Of a stretch of DNA of 37,863 nucleotides, positions 26,188 through 33,900 are shown piece after piece. Source of the stretch: Micromonospora antibiotica (GTDB lineage Bacteria; Actinomycetota; Actinomycetes; Mycobacteriales; Micromonosporaceae); assembly GCF_017599305.1 (NCBI RefSeq), contig NZ_JAGFWR010000038.1, positions 1 through 37,863 of the forward strand, given 5' to 3'. The number at the start of each line of letters is the position of its first letter. The first letter of the stretch is position 1. The position numbers and the translations under genes are program-made. Below the pieces are notes generated by a model that saw nothing but the letters and a program-made list of their open reading frames with translations, did no database searches and was not told where the DNA came from.

Positions 26188-26718
26188 ATGTCGTACTTCG
26201 CTGCTGCCGTGGTGCGCGAAGAGGGCGGCTGGAACGCCGCCGAGGTGAACCTGCGGGGTGCCACCGACATCGACGAGGTCGCCGACCGGCTGCGCGACGT
26301 CGAACCGGACGCCGACGTGTCGCTGCTCTTCGTCGAGGCCGACGACGCGTACCTGGTGCTGCTGCGCCTCGACGAGGGGGAGGACCTGCGGGTCTTCGGC
26401 TCCGACTCGGCGTACGCGGAGGAGTCCCGCCTCGGCGCGTTGCTCGTCGGCGACCTCAAGACCTCGGTCACCGGCCTCGACGACGTCGACGAACCGCCGT
26501 CGGCCACCACCAGCGGCGACGAGGAGAGCGAACAACCGGTCGTGGACCCCGAAGCGGACCCGGTCGGTGACGCCGACATCCTCGCCGACCTGGGCATCTC
26601 CGCCCAACGTCTGCTCAAGCTCTGCGCCCACGAGGGCATGCTCCCCGCCGACGTGACCGCCGAGGTCTGCCAGGTACTCGGCTGCGCCGACGAGGTCGAG
26701 GAGCTGCGTGAGGTCTGA
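26188..26718 (+). CDS. tRNA adenosine deaminase-associated protein
   Basis: A 176-residue acidic protein. It begins MSYFAAAVVREEGGW and has the EADDAYLVLLRLDEGEDLRVF strand region. It ends in a helical part, ADLGISAQRLLKLCAHEGMLPADV, that matches the actinobacterial protein family found directly before tadA. Its biochemical role is not known; the fixed linkage suggests it helps TadA. A very acidic, low-complexity linker (about 95-130) joins the two parts. ATG 26188 follows GGGGGAA. The gene overlaps tadA by 11 bases, so the two are translationally coupled. Confidence 0.9.
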   Translation: MSYFAAAVVREEGGWNAAEVNLRGATDIDEVADRLRDVEPDADVSLLFVEADDAYLVLLRLDEGEDLRVFGSDSAYAEESRLGALLVGDLKTSVTGLDDVDEPPSATTSGDEESEQPVVDPEADPVGDADILADLGISAQRLLKLCAHEGMLPADVTAEVCQVLGCADEVEELREV

Positions 26719-27328
26719 CCGACCCGCGCAGCCACCCGACGCCGACGATCCGGCGTCGCTGATCGACCCCGGTCCCGCCGGCCACCGGCAGCGGCACGAG
26801 CGGTGGATGCGCCGCGCGCTGGAGATCGCCACCACCGGCCCGGCACCCCTTCCCGCCAGCAGCTCCGGCGGGCCCGATCCTGGTGCGCTTGGTGCGCTTG
26901 GTGCGCTTGGTGCGCCTGGTGGGCCCGGTGCCGGGGAGTCGGCCGGGGTGGACGTGCCGGTGGGGGCGGTGGTCTACGGCCCGGACGGCACCGAGCTGGC
27001 CGTCGGCCGCAACGAACGGGAGCTGACCGGCGACCCGACCGCGCACGCCGAGGTGCTGGCGTTGCGCCGGGCCGCCGCACGGTTGGGCCGGTGGCGGCTC
27101 GACGACTGCACGCTGGTGGTCACCCTGGAGCCGTGCACGATGTGCGCGGGCGCACTGGTGCTGGCCCGGATCTCGACCGTCGTCTTCGGCGCCTGGGAGC
27201 CCAAGACCGGTGCCGCCGGGTCGCTGTGGGACGTCCTGCGCGACCGCCGCCTCAACCACCGCCCCGAGGTCTACTCCGGCGTCCTGGCCGCCGAGAACGC
27301 CGCCGTCCTGCGCGCCTTCTTCCGCTGA
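26708..27328 (+). CDS. tadA: tRNA adenosine(34) deaminase TadA, with an internal low-complexity insertion
   Basis: A 206-residue enzyme that turns A34 of tRNA-Arg(ACG) into inosine. The zinc site is intact: HAEVLAL with catalytic Glu, and EPCTMCAGA with both Cys ligands. The usual C-terminal FFR-type end is also present. Family members are about 150-160 residues. Here the first helix (WMRRALEIA) is separated from the first core strand (VDVPVGAVVY) by about 45 extra residues, including four copies of a Gly-Ala-Leu/Pro triplet encoded by 9-bp DNA repeats. The start GTG 26708 overlaps the upstream gene; GAGGAG precedes it. A hairpin follows the stop. Confidence 0.93.
   Translation: MRSDRPAQPPDADDPASLIDPGPAGHRQRHERWMRRALEIATTGPAPLPASSSGGPDPGALGALGALGAPGGPGAGESAGVDVPVGAVVYGPDGTELAVGRNERELTGDPTAHAEVLALRRAAARLGRWRLDDCTLVVTLEPCTMCAGALVLARISTVVFGAWEPKTGAAGSLWDVLRDRRLNHRPEVYSGVLAAENAAVLRAFFR
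26882..26926 (+). repeat. 9-bp tandem repeats inside tadA
   Basis: GGTGCGCTT occurs three times in a row, then GGTGCGCCT and GGTGGGCCC. The period keeps the frame and encodes repeated Gly-Ala-Leu. Slippage would change the insertion length in steps of three residues. Confidence 0.9.
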
Positions 27329-27351
27329 CCCCGTGTCGGGTTGGGCCGACG

Positions 27352-27400
27352 GGGCCGACGTCGCGGTGTCCGCGCCCTGACGACACCGCGACATCGGCCC
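27352..27400. terminator. Bidirectional terminator between tadA and deoD
   Basis: A 19-bp stem (27352-27370 with 27382-27400) with a single mismatch and an 11-base loop lies between the stops of convergent tadA and deoD. It has no T-run on either side. Confidence 0.75.
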
Positions 27401-27439
27401 TCTGGCGAGCCGTCATCCCGGGGCCCGGGGGATCGTCGG

Positions 27440-28150
27440 TCAGGAGGCGACGGCGGTGTCCAGGGCGATCTCGACCATCTGGCCGAAGGTCTGCTCGCGC
27501 TCCTGCGCGGTGGTCTTCGCGCCGGTCTTGATGTGGTCGCTGACCGTCAGCAGGGTCAGGGCGCGGGCCTTGAACCGGGCGGCGATCGTGTAGAGGGCGG
27601 CCGACTCCATCTCCACCGCCAGCACGCCGTAGTCGGCGAGGGTGTCGTACAGGTCCGGCCGGTCGGTGTAGAAGGCGTCGGCGGCGAGGATCGGCCCGAC
27701 GTGCATGGTGATGCCGCGCCGCTCGGCCACCTCGACCGAGGTACGCAGCAGCCCGAAGTCGGCGACCGGGGCGTAGTCGATCAACCCGTCGAAGCGCATC
27801 CGGTTCATGTTCGAGTCCGTCGACGACCCGATCGCCGCGATCACGTCCCGCAGTTGCAGGTCCTCGGTGAGCGCACCGCAGGAGCCGACCCGGATCAGGG
27901 TCTTCGCGCCGTACTCGTTGATCAGCTCGTGGGCGTAGATGGAGGCGGACGGCATCCCCATGCCGGACCCCTGGACGGAGACCTCGACGCCGTTCCACCG
28001 CCCGGTGAAGCCCAACATGCCCCGCACCGTCGAGTAGCACGTGGCGTCCTCGAGGTAGGTCTCCGCGATCCACTTGGCCCGCAGCGGGTCGCCCGGCATC
28101 AGGACCCGCTCGGCGATCTCGCCCGGCTTCGCGCCGATGTGCGTACTCAT
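27440..28150 (-). CDS. deoD: Purine-nucleoside phosphorylase, DeoD type
   Basis: A 236-residue enzyme that splits purine nucleosides with phosphate into base and ribose-1-phosphate, in purine salvage. It matches the hexameric DeoD type in length and motifs: STHIGAKPGEIAERVLMPGDPLRA at the start, the GMGMPSASIYAHEL and RVGSCGAL phosphate/base site, AVEMESAAL, and LTVSDHI with the catalytic Asp. ATG 28150 fits the family start; the extended frame to 28255 overlaps the tRNA-Ser gene and is rejected. It is a single gene, ended by the hairpin shared with tadA. Confidence 0.96.
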   Translation of the reverse strand: MSTHIGAKPGEIAERVLMPGDPLRAKWIAETYLEDATCYSTVRGMLGFTGRWNGVEVSVQGSGMGMPSASIYAHELINEYGAKTLIRVGSCGALTEDLQLRDVIAAIGSSTDSNMNRMRFDGLIDYAPVADFGLLRTSVEVAERRGITMHVGPILAADAFYTDRPDLYDTLADYGVLAVEMESAALYTIAARFKARALTLLTVSDHIKTGAKTTAQEREQTFGQMVEIALDTAVAS

Positions 28151-28225
28151 GGCAAAGATCCTGCCAGGCCGGCCGGAGCGATACCGGTGCGGCATCCGAA
28201 CCCGGGTTCCTGTACCCTCGTCGGC

Positions 28226-28312
28226 GGTGGCGTGTCCGAGTGGCCTAAGGAGCACGCCTCGAAAGCGTGTGAGGGTTTACGCCCTCCGCGGGTTCAAATC
28301 CCGCCGCCACCG
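28226..28312 (+). tRNA. tRNA-Ser (anticodon CGA)
   Basis: An 87-base cloverleaf. The acceptor stem GGTGGCG pairs with CGCCACC, followed by discriminator G, the serine identity base. The anticodon loop CTCGAAA reads CGA. A long variable arm (GAGGGTTTACGCCCTC) marks a class II tRNA. The T-arm GCGGGTTCAAATCCCGC is regular. CCA is not encoded. A strong terminator follows. Confidence 0.97.
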
Positions 28313-28327
28313 CTCGTGAACAGCGAG

Positions 28328-28365
28328 AACGCCCGGTGCGATCCGTGAGGATCGCACCGGGCGTT
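28328..28365 (+). terminator. Terminator after tRNA-Ser(CGA)
   Basis: A perfect 17-bp stem (28328-28344 with 28349-28365) with a GTGA tetraloop starts 16 bases after the tRNA. It can act in both directions and lies before the stop of the convergent repeat-protein gene. Confidence 0.88.
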
Positions 28366-28379
28366 CCGCGTTTGCCGGG

Positions 28380-28410
28380 CCGGGCCGGCCCCTGGTCGGG
28401 GCTGGCCCGC
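28380..28410 (-). terminator. Hairpin terminator of the cysteine-repeat protein gene
   Basis: A 13-bp stem (28380-28392 with 28398-28410, one G-T pair) with a 5-base loop lies just past the minus-strand stop at 28418. Together with the tRNA terminator it isolates the two convergent units. Confidence 0.65.
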
Positions 28411-28417
28411 GACCGGG

Positions 28418-30994
28418 TCAGGAGGTGCCGGCGTTCCGGTGGCTCAGCCGGTAGGTGGCGGTGTTGCCGTCGGTGTCCAGCAGCACGGTGACCGGGCCGG
28501 GAGGCAGCGCGCAGGTGACGGTGCCCTGGGCGGCGCGGTCCGTCCCGCACGTCGACCGGCCCGTCCCGTCAAAGACGGTCAGCCTGGCCCGGCCTGTGCC
28601 GGCGGTGCGCGCCCAGGTGAGGGTCTGCCGGGCGGCGTGCTGGTCGGCCGGGACGGTGAAGCAGGCCGCGAGGCGGTCCGGGCCGGTGGTCACGGTGGTG
28701 TCCGTGGTGTCCCGGGGCAGCGTCGGGCAGGCCGGCGCGTCGGTCCGGGCGAAGCCCACCGTGTACGCCAGCTGCGTCACGAAGGTGTGCCCGGTGAGCA
28801 GCGCCGAGTGCGGTGCCGGGCCGTCCAGTACGCAGCCGTGCCAGGTGTACCACCAGAGGCTGCACTCCGCCTCGCCGTCCGCGTCCACGATGTCGACGTT
28901 CAGCGCGGCGTCGACAGGCAGCAGCGTGGCGATCGACGCCCCGGACGGGGTGGGCAGGACCAGGCAGTCGATCTGGCCGGAGGTGTCGATCCGGCCTCGG
29001 TGCGGCGCGTCGGCCCAGCCGGCGTCGGAGACGGGTGTGCACCCGGTCGGCCGCAGCGGCAGCAGGGACACCGCGAACTCGGTGGTGCTGGTGGCGTCTC
29101 TGCTGGCCAGCAGGGTGTGCGGGCCGGCGGGCAGCGGGCAGCGGACCTGGGCGCAGACCGTTCGGCCGGCGGTGTCGAGGACCCGGGCGAACGCGGTCAC
29201 GTTGTTGCTGTCCAGGGCGGTCACCCGGTAGACCCCGGCGGCCGGGACGTCCAGGATCCGGCACGCCACCGGGGCCGGGGCGCCGGTGGGTGCCGTGCCG
29301 TAGCTGCCGGGCCGGACCGTGGGGCAGCCCACCGGGTCGGAGATCCGCCTGATGGCCAGCGGGTACGTCTCGGGGGTGTTCCCGGTCCACTCCCGGTACG
29401 AGATCACCCGGTAGTCGCCGTCGGCCGGGAGCACGCAGCCGACCTGGTCGGAAGGCTCAGTGCAGATCCGTTCGCCGCCGCTGTCCATCGTCCAGCGTGC
29501 GCCGGACACGATGACCCGTTCACCTGCCCGGCCGGTGAAGGGATGGCAGTTGGTCTGTACCCGGGCGACCTGGTGTACCTGGAGGGCCGGTTGGTCCCAG
29601 GGGGCGTAGCCGGTGTTCGGCGCGCATCCGTCGGCCCGGTCGAGCGGGTTCAGCGCCACCTCGTACCGGTGGGGCCGGTCGGCGTAGAGGGGACTGCTGA
29701 CCAGCAGGGTGTACCGGCCGGCGGCCGGCACGGTGCAGACCGGGATGCCCTCCCGGGCGCAGACCTGAGCGCCCGTGGCATCCAGCACCTGCCAGTCGAA
29801 GCTGGTGGCGTCGAGGCTGACGGCGCGGACGAGCAGCGGCCGGGCCGCGTCGGTGCCGAAGGTGTGGCAGGTCGTCTCGCCGGCCGGGGTGACGCCACTG
29901 TTCACGGCGCTGCCCGGGTCGCCGTACGGGGCGAGCGGCAGGCTCTGGCAGCCCGCTGGGTCGGACAGCCGCCGGGCCGTGACCAGGTGGGTGCCCTCCT
30001 TGCCGTACTGCTCCCAGCTCAGCAGCCGGTAGGGGCCCGGCTGTTCGAGCCGGCAGTCACCGCCGCCGTAGCTCAACTCGCAGAGCGTTCCGAACTGCCC
30101 GTCGAGGATCAGCCCCCGGATGTCGCGCGGACCGCCCGGGTCGGCGAACCGCAGCAGCGCGCCGCGCGGCTGGTCGAACAGGTGACACCGGGCCGCCGCT
30201 CCGGCCGGCAACGTCACCGTGCTTCCGGGCGACCCGAAGTCGAACAGGTCCGCCGGCAACTGCCCGCAGCTCGACGGGGTACGCGTCGACTCGGCCGCGA
30301 TCGTGTAGTCGCCCCGCCCGGTCGAGTACGGCAACCGCAGGGTGATCCGGTACGCCCCGGCGGCACCGACCACGCAGCGGTTCGCGTCCACGCCGAGCCG
30401 GCACAGCTCGCGACCGGTGGCATCGGTGACCCGGCCGCCGACGAAGTCCGGCCCGGAGCCCCGCCCGAGCTGGATCAGCAGCAGGTCGTCGTCGGCGGTG
30501 GTGGTGACGGTCCAGACGTCCTGCGCCTGGTCGACGATCGCGGTGCAGGTGACGACCCTGCCGAGGGGCAGACCGCCGCCGCAGCGGGAGCGGGGCGGCT
30601 TGGCCGGCCGGACAATGGTGGTGGACCGGGTACGTGGCTGTCCGGTGCTCAGCCCGGCGGCCTGCGTACCGGGGGCCGGGGTCGTCGCCAGGTGCGGCGG
30701 GATCTGCTCCGCTGCGGGAAACGGCACGTCCCGGGCCGGTGTGTTCCGGCCGGATCCGGCGGCCAGCGTCTCCCGGCCCGTGGGGGCCGGCGACGGAAGG
30801 TCCGATGTGGCGGGTGCCGGCGGGTGGGTCGCCCCGCTGTCTGACGTACCGACCGCCGCAGCCGGGATCGGTGCCCCGTCACCTGCGGCGATCGGGCCGA
30901 CGGCCAGGGCCGGGACGAGCAGGGCGGCCAGCGCGAGGCGTGGCAGTGACTTCCCGGCCCGGATCACCGGGCGGGACAGGACGGTACGTGACAT
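28418..30994 (-). CDS. Secreted protein of seven four-cysteine repeats, family not recognised
   Basis: An 858-residue exported protein. Residues 1-40 are a signal peptide (LPRLALAALLVPALAVGPIAAGDG), then a Pro/Thr/Ala-rich linker runs to about 135. The rest is seven repeats of about 95-110 residues starting near 137, 243, 349, 458, 558, 653 and 757. Each has four Cys: one at the start after a D-P-x-GC type joint, one before a short hydrophobic strand (CHTF, CHLF, CRIL), one after V-x-D-x-x-G (VLDATGAQVC), and one at C-x-L/V-P before GxYxLL. The pattern looks like PPC-type beta-sandwiches with disulfides, but no catalytic domain is present. A binding or scaffold role outside the cell is inferred. 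ATG 30994 follows GGGGGA. Confidence 0.85.
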   Translation of the reverse strand: MSRTVLSRPVIRAGKSLPRLALAALLVPALAVGPIAAGDGAPIPAAAVGTSDSGATHPPAPATSDLPSPAPTGRETLAAGSGRNTPARDVPFPAAEQIPPHLATTPAPGTQAAGLSTGQPRTRSTTIVRPAKPPRSRCGGGLPLGRVVTCTAIVDQAQDVWTVTTTADDDLLLIQLGRGSGPDFVGGRVTDATGRELCRLGVDANRCVVGAAGAYRITLRLPYSTGRGDYTIAAESTRTPSSCGQLPADLFDFGSPGSTVTLPAGAAARCHLFDQPRGALLRFADPGGPRDIRGLILDGQFGTLCELSYGGGDCRLEQPGPYRLLSWEQYGKEGTHLVTARRLSDPAGCQSLPLAPYGDPGSAVNSGVTPAGETTCHTFGTDAARPLLVRAVSLDATSFDWQVLDATGAQVCAREGIPVCTVPAAGRYTLLVSSPLYADRPHRYEVALNPLDRADGCAPNTGYAPWDQPALQVHQVARVQTNCHPFTGRAGERVIVSGARWTMDSGGERICTEPSDQVGCVLPADGDYRVISYREWTGNTPETYPLAIRRISDPVGCPTVRPGSYGTAPTGAPAPVACRILDVPAAGVYRVTALDSNNVTAFARVLDTAGRTVCAQVRCPLPAGPHTLLASRDATSTTEFAVSLLPLRPTGCTPVSDAGWADAPHRGRIDTSGQIDCLVLPTPSGASIATLLPVDAALNVDIVDADGEAECSLWWYTWHGCVLDGPAPHSALLTGHTFVTQLAYTVGFARTDAPACPTLPRDTTDTTVTTGPDRLAACFTVPADQHAARQTLTWARTAGTGRARLTVFDGTGRSTCGTDRAAQGTVTCALPPGPVTVLLDTDGNTATYRLSHRNAGTS

Positions 30995-31084
30995 CGGTCC
31001 CCCGTGTGCTGCCGACGCCGACCGCGTGGCCAGGAGATGTTCTCATCGGGGCCGGTCGCGGACAATCCACGTCGCGGTCGGAGT

Positions 31085-31615
31085 TCAGCAGGGGCTGTGA
31101 CCCTCGTCGAAGAGGCGGCGGGCCCAGTCGGCGTACCCGGCGATGATCTCCCGGACGGCCGTGCCGTCGTGCAGGAAGAGGTAGCCCCGGTCGCCGTCGC
31201 GGGCCAGCAGCCCGTCGAAGCGGTACGTCCGTGGTGGCGAGTGCAGCCGGACGGACGACGGGTAGCGGCTCAACACCTCGGCGACGGGAGTGCCGACGGT
31301 GATCCCCTCCGGGGTGCTCATCGGGTCGTCGAGCCAGAGCAGCACCAGCCGGTCGTCGACGAAGATCGGGCTGGCCGTGCCGTGCCCGGCCAGCGTCATG
31401 CCGCAGGCGTCGGCGTCGGCGCGCAGCACCCCGCGTCGGGTCAGCTCGGTCTCGCTGGCACCGAACTCGGCCCCGGCCAGGCCGTGCAGCCCGACCACCT
31501 GGCTCGCGCCCATCGGCCGGGCCGGAATGTCGGGCCCCGACGGATGGGTGCCGCTGCCCGACGCCGAGGCAGCCACCAGTAACACCGCAAGCACGGCAAA
31601 TTGTCGCAATTTCAT
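31085..31615 (-). CDS. Secreted hypothetical protein
   Basis: A 176-residue protein with a signal peptide (MKLRQFAVLAVLLVAASASG). The mature part holds two related segments, FGASETELTRRGVL and ITVGTPVAEVLSRYP, each a short helix after a G-x-S/T turn, as in paired SmpA/DUF-type secreted proteins. Two Cys (ADACGM and the last residue) may form a disulfide. It is not recognised as a named family. The first codons (ATG AAA TTG CGA CAA TTT) are unusually AT-rich for this genome. Its ATG overlaps the stop of the upstream gene as ATGA, so translation is coupled. Confidence 0.75.
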   Translation of the reverse strand: MKLRQFAVLAVLLVAASASGSGTHPSGPDIPARPMGASQVVGLHGLAGAEFGASETELTRRGVLRADADACGMTLAGHGTASPIFVDDRLVLLWLDDPMSTPEGITVGTPVAEVLSRYPSSVRLHSPPRTYRFDGLLARDGDRGYLFLHDGTAVREIIAGYADWARRLFDEGHSPC

Positions 31616-32226
31616 GGAATCCCCCAGTCCCCAACGGGACCGGGGCGTTCAGGTTGCTGGTCAGCCGGGAATTGCTGCTCTTCCCATTCCTCGGCCAGCT
31701 CGTCCCAGTAGTCGGCGGTCAGCCCGCGCCGGCCGTGCGCCAACCAGCCGGCGGTGTGCCGTTCCAGGTGCAGGCCCAGCTCGGCGAACGGGTCGAGCCA
31801 CCGGCCGGGCTCCACACCGAGCCGGGCCAGCGCCGCGTTGATCGGCCACTCCCCGCGCGGCAGTGTGAAGGTCGAGTCGAAGCGGGGACCCCAGCTCAAC
31901 CGGCCACCGAGCCACACCGCCGACGCCTGCCGACCGAGTCCCCCGGCGAACTCCGCCTCCAGGTAGGCCACCGGCCCCCGCCGCGACCAGCGGTCCAACA
32001 GCCCACCCAGAGCCGGCGAGATCACCAGCTCGAACGGCTGCTCGGCGGTGGGTTCCTCAGGGTGGAAATCCGGCAGTGCACCGGTCAGCTCCTCGACCAA
32101 CTGCGGGGTCACCGGCAGCAGCGCGAAATCCTGCCGCAGCGCCGCCAGCACCGCGTGATCCAGGTCGGCGGTCTGCTCCCGCAGCAGCTCGACATCCGCG
32201 ACGACCGCGCTGAGCTCGTAACTCAT
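31612..32226 (-). CDS. Hypothetical cytoplasmic protein
   Basis: A 204-residue protein without a signal peptide or membrane helix. It opens MSYELSAVVADVELLREQ, carries GPVAYLEAEFAGGLGRQASAVW in the middle and ends in an acidic helix (YWDELAEEWEEQQF) and a Pro-rich tail. Unnamed actinobacterial proteins share this YxEAEFFGG-type strand, but no function is known to me. ATG 32226 follows GGGGGGA; a longer frame to 32262 has a Cys-containing extension without a ribosome binding site. It shares ATGA with the secreted protein gene after it. Confidence 0.75.
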   Translation of the reverse strand: MSYELSAVVADVELLREQTADLDHAVLAALRQDFALLPVTPQLVEELTGALPDFHPEEPTAEQPFELVISPALGGLLDRWSRRGPVAYLEAEFAGGLGRQASAVWLGGRLSWGPRFDSTFTLPRGEWPINAALARLGVEPGRWLDPFAELGLHLERHTAGWLAHGRRGLTADYWDELAEEWEEQQFPADQQPERPGPVGDWGIP

Positions 32227-32367
32227 CCGATCCCCCCGCCGTCCACACCCTGTGGATAGCACATGTGTACGACGGATCCGGGGCCGCCGCGAGTGCCCGC
32301 ACCGTACCGGGGTTCGCGGTGGGAGGCATGCCGGTGTTGCTGCTGCCCTGCCCGACGGGCCGGGCGG

Positions 32368-32598
32368 CTACTCGTCGTCTTCCGCAGGTGGGCGGGGCGG
32401 GCGGTGGTGGCGTGCCCACTCGTCCACCTCGTCCGCGTCCCAGACCGTGGTGCCGATCAGGCGGGCGAGTGGTTCGGGGAAGCCGGGTCGGCGGGTGATC
32501 TGTAGGACCCGTTGCCGCGACACGTTGAACAGGGCGGCCAGTTCGCCCGGTCCGTACAAGCGCGGTCGCTTCACCGTTCGACCGTAAGGGACACGCAC
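32368..32598 (-). CDS. Small helix-turn-helix DNA-binding protein, AlpA/excisionase-like
   Basis: A 76-residue protein. YGPGELAALFNVSRQRVLQITRRPGFPEPLARL is an AlpA/MerR-type winged helix with its wing sequence GFPEP, followed by TTVWDADEVDEWARHHRPP, the usual last helix. Such small proteins act as local regulators or excisionases. The start GTG 32598 has AGGGG about nine bases upstream; a GTG at 32574 is an alternative. No integrase or other phage gene lies nearby, so a mobile-element origin is not supported here. Confidence 0.8.
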   Translation of the reverse strand: MRVPYGRTVKRPRLYGPGELAALFNVSRQRVLQITRRPGFPEPLARLIGTTVWDADEVDEWARHHRPPRPPAEDDE

Positions 32599-32633
32599 CG
32601 CTCAGACCCCTCTGGCGTCCCGCGCATACGTCG

Positions 32634-33329
32634 TCAGTCGTGTTCGGCGGCGATCTCCCACAGCAGGCCGACGAGCAGTTCCGGGTGGGAGAGCATCGGA
32701 TGGTGCCCGGTCGTTAGCTCCACCGTCCGCCCCGCCCGAGCCGCCTGGGCGCGCTGCACCTCCGGCGGGGTGGCCCGGTCCCCGGCGCACACCACCGCCG
32801 TCGACGGGGTCGACCGCCAGCCCGCGTACCGGGCCGGGGTGGTGAGCACGGCGGCGTCCTGCCGGACCAGCCGGGCCATGGCGCCCTCCACCGCCGCCGG
32901 GTCACAGTCGTGCAGGAACAGCGGCGGGACCAGCTCGGGCCGGGCCGCGAACGTGCCGTCGGGGAAGAACTCCAGGTGGGGCGCGGGTCCGGCGGGCCCG
33001 AGATCGGCCAGGAACTCACCCACGTCGGGCAGGAACGAACTGACGTAGACGAGGTGCCGGACGTCCCCGGCGTCGGCCGCCGCAGTGGCGACCACCCCAC
33101 CGTAGGAATGGGCGACGACGATCGCCGGCCCGGCGTCGCGCAGCACCCGACGGGTTTCCTCGACGTCGTCGTCCAGCCTCGCCGGTCGGCTTGCGTCCGG
33201 CAGTTCGCCGCAGCTCGGTAGGCGTACCGCGACGCTCGCCGTCCCGCCGGCCGCGAGCAGCGCGTCGACCCGGGACCACCACCACGCCCCGTCGCGTACG
33301 CACGCCCCGTGCACGAAGACGATCCGCAT
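32634..33329 (-). CDS. Alpha/beta hydrolase
   Basis: A 231-residue single-domain hydrolase of the alpha/beta fold. MRIVFVHGACVRDGAWWW carries the HG oxyanion-hole motif, and VVAHSYGGVVA holds the nucleophile Ser in G/A-x-S-x-G form. VVCAGDRATPPE supplies a probable Asp, and TTGHHPMLSHPELL the catalytic His. It resembles the esterase/salicylate-methylesterase-like group (ATG 33329, GAGG five bases upstream). The substrate is unknown. The gene stands alone next to the HTH gene on the same strand, 35 bases apart, and the two could share a transcript. Confidence 0.9.
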   Translation of the reverse strand: MRIVFVHGACVRDGAWWWSRVDALLAAGGTASVAVRLPSCGELPDASRPARLDDDVEETRRVLRDAGPAIVVAHSYGGVVATAAADAGDVRHLVYVSSFLPDVGEFLADLGPAGPAPHLEFFPDGTFAARPELVPPLFLHDCDPAAVEGAMARLVRQDAAVLTTPARYAGWRSTPSTAVVCAGDRATPPEVQRAQAARAGRTVELTTGHHPMLSHPELLVGLLWEIAAEHD

Positions 33330-33484
33330 CGCTGCCTCCTCACCGGGCGGCCCGCTTACCGGCCCACCTGCGGCGACCCTAGAGAGCCGGGCGGGGTGCG
33401 GTACACCCGTTCTGCCACGGGCATAGCGCGGCGGGATCGGGCGCTGGCAGCGAGCGCTCGGCCGGGCATCGGAGGAAACGACGA

Positions 33485-33513
33485 AGGGTCGGCTCCCGAT
33501 CGGGGCCGACCCT
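33485..33513 (-). terminator. Terminator of tRNA-Ser(GGA)
   Basis: A 9-bp perfect stem (33485-33493 with 33505-33513) with an 11-base loop that itself contains a CCCGATCGGGG palindrome lies downstream of the minus-strand tRNA. TTCGTCGTTT follows on the minus strand. Confidence 0.75.
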
Positions 33514-33536
33514 CGCGTTGGTGCTGCTCAGAAGAG

Positions 33537-33621
33537 CGGAGGATACGAGATTCGAACTCGTGAGGGTTTTATCCCAACACGCTTTCCAAGCGTGCGCCCT
33601 AGGCCTCTAGGCGAATCCTCC
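33537..33621 (-). tRNA. tRNA-Ser (anticodon GGA)
   Basis: Read on the minus strand, an 85-base class II cloverleaf. The acceptor GGAGGAT pairs with ATCCTCC, with discriminator G. The anticodon loop CTTGGAAAG reads GGA. A long variable arm lies between the anticodon and T-arms, and the T-arm contains GAGTTCGAATCTC. CCA is not encoded. Confidence 0.97.
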
Positions 33622-33699
33622 GCGAGCCAGGATACAGGTCTCCGCCGGCCGGGCCACCCCACCACCCCCCGAAGATCCACGAGGGGTCGGGTAGGGTGG

Positions 33700-33796
33700 G
33701 CGTTACCTCCCGTGCGGCGGTATCTCGTGAACCTCCCCAGGGCCGGAAGGCAGCAAGGATAAGCGAGCTCTGCCGGGTGCACGGGAGGCCTTTTTG
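33700..33796 (+). ncRNA. ffs: Small bacterial signal recognition particle RNA (4.5S type)
   Basis: The 5' CCTCCCGTGC pairs with GCACGGGAGG at the 3' end. The conserved SRP domain IV apex, AGGGCCGGAAGGCAGCAAGG with its GGAA tetraloop and the AGCAAGGATAAG-type internal loop, sits between. A TTTTT tract (33791-33795) ends the transcript. It binds Ffh for co-translational targeting. The exact 5' end is uncertain by a few bases. It lies about 105 bases before dnaX. Confidence 0.95.
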
Positions 33797-33900
33797 TCTC
33801 CGCCCACCGGTACCGTACCTGCGGGTCGGGTCCCGGGGTGGTGGGTGGTCACCCGCGCCCGACCGGCGCAGAATGGCTCGGTCGAGAGGAGGCGGGGCGA

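Noticed and set aside
28439..30844. An 801-codon plus-strand frame antisense to the cysteine-repeat protein
   Set aside because: Its composition is typical of antisense GC shadows, and there is no ribosome binding site or signal peptide. The minus-strand frame has both plus a clear repeat pattern.
32368..32598. The AlpA-like HTH gene as a sign of an integrated element
   Set aside because: No integrase, attachment-site repeat or phage gene was found around it, and the neighbouring tRNA-Ser genes show no duplicated 3' end.
33451..33460. CGAGCGCTCG as a second LacI-type operator upstream of the alpha/beta hydrolase
   Set aside because: Only 10 bp of palindrome and no promoter pair nearby; such short sites arise by chance at this GC content.
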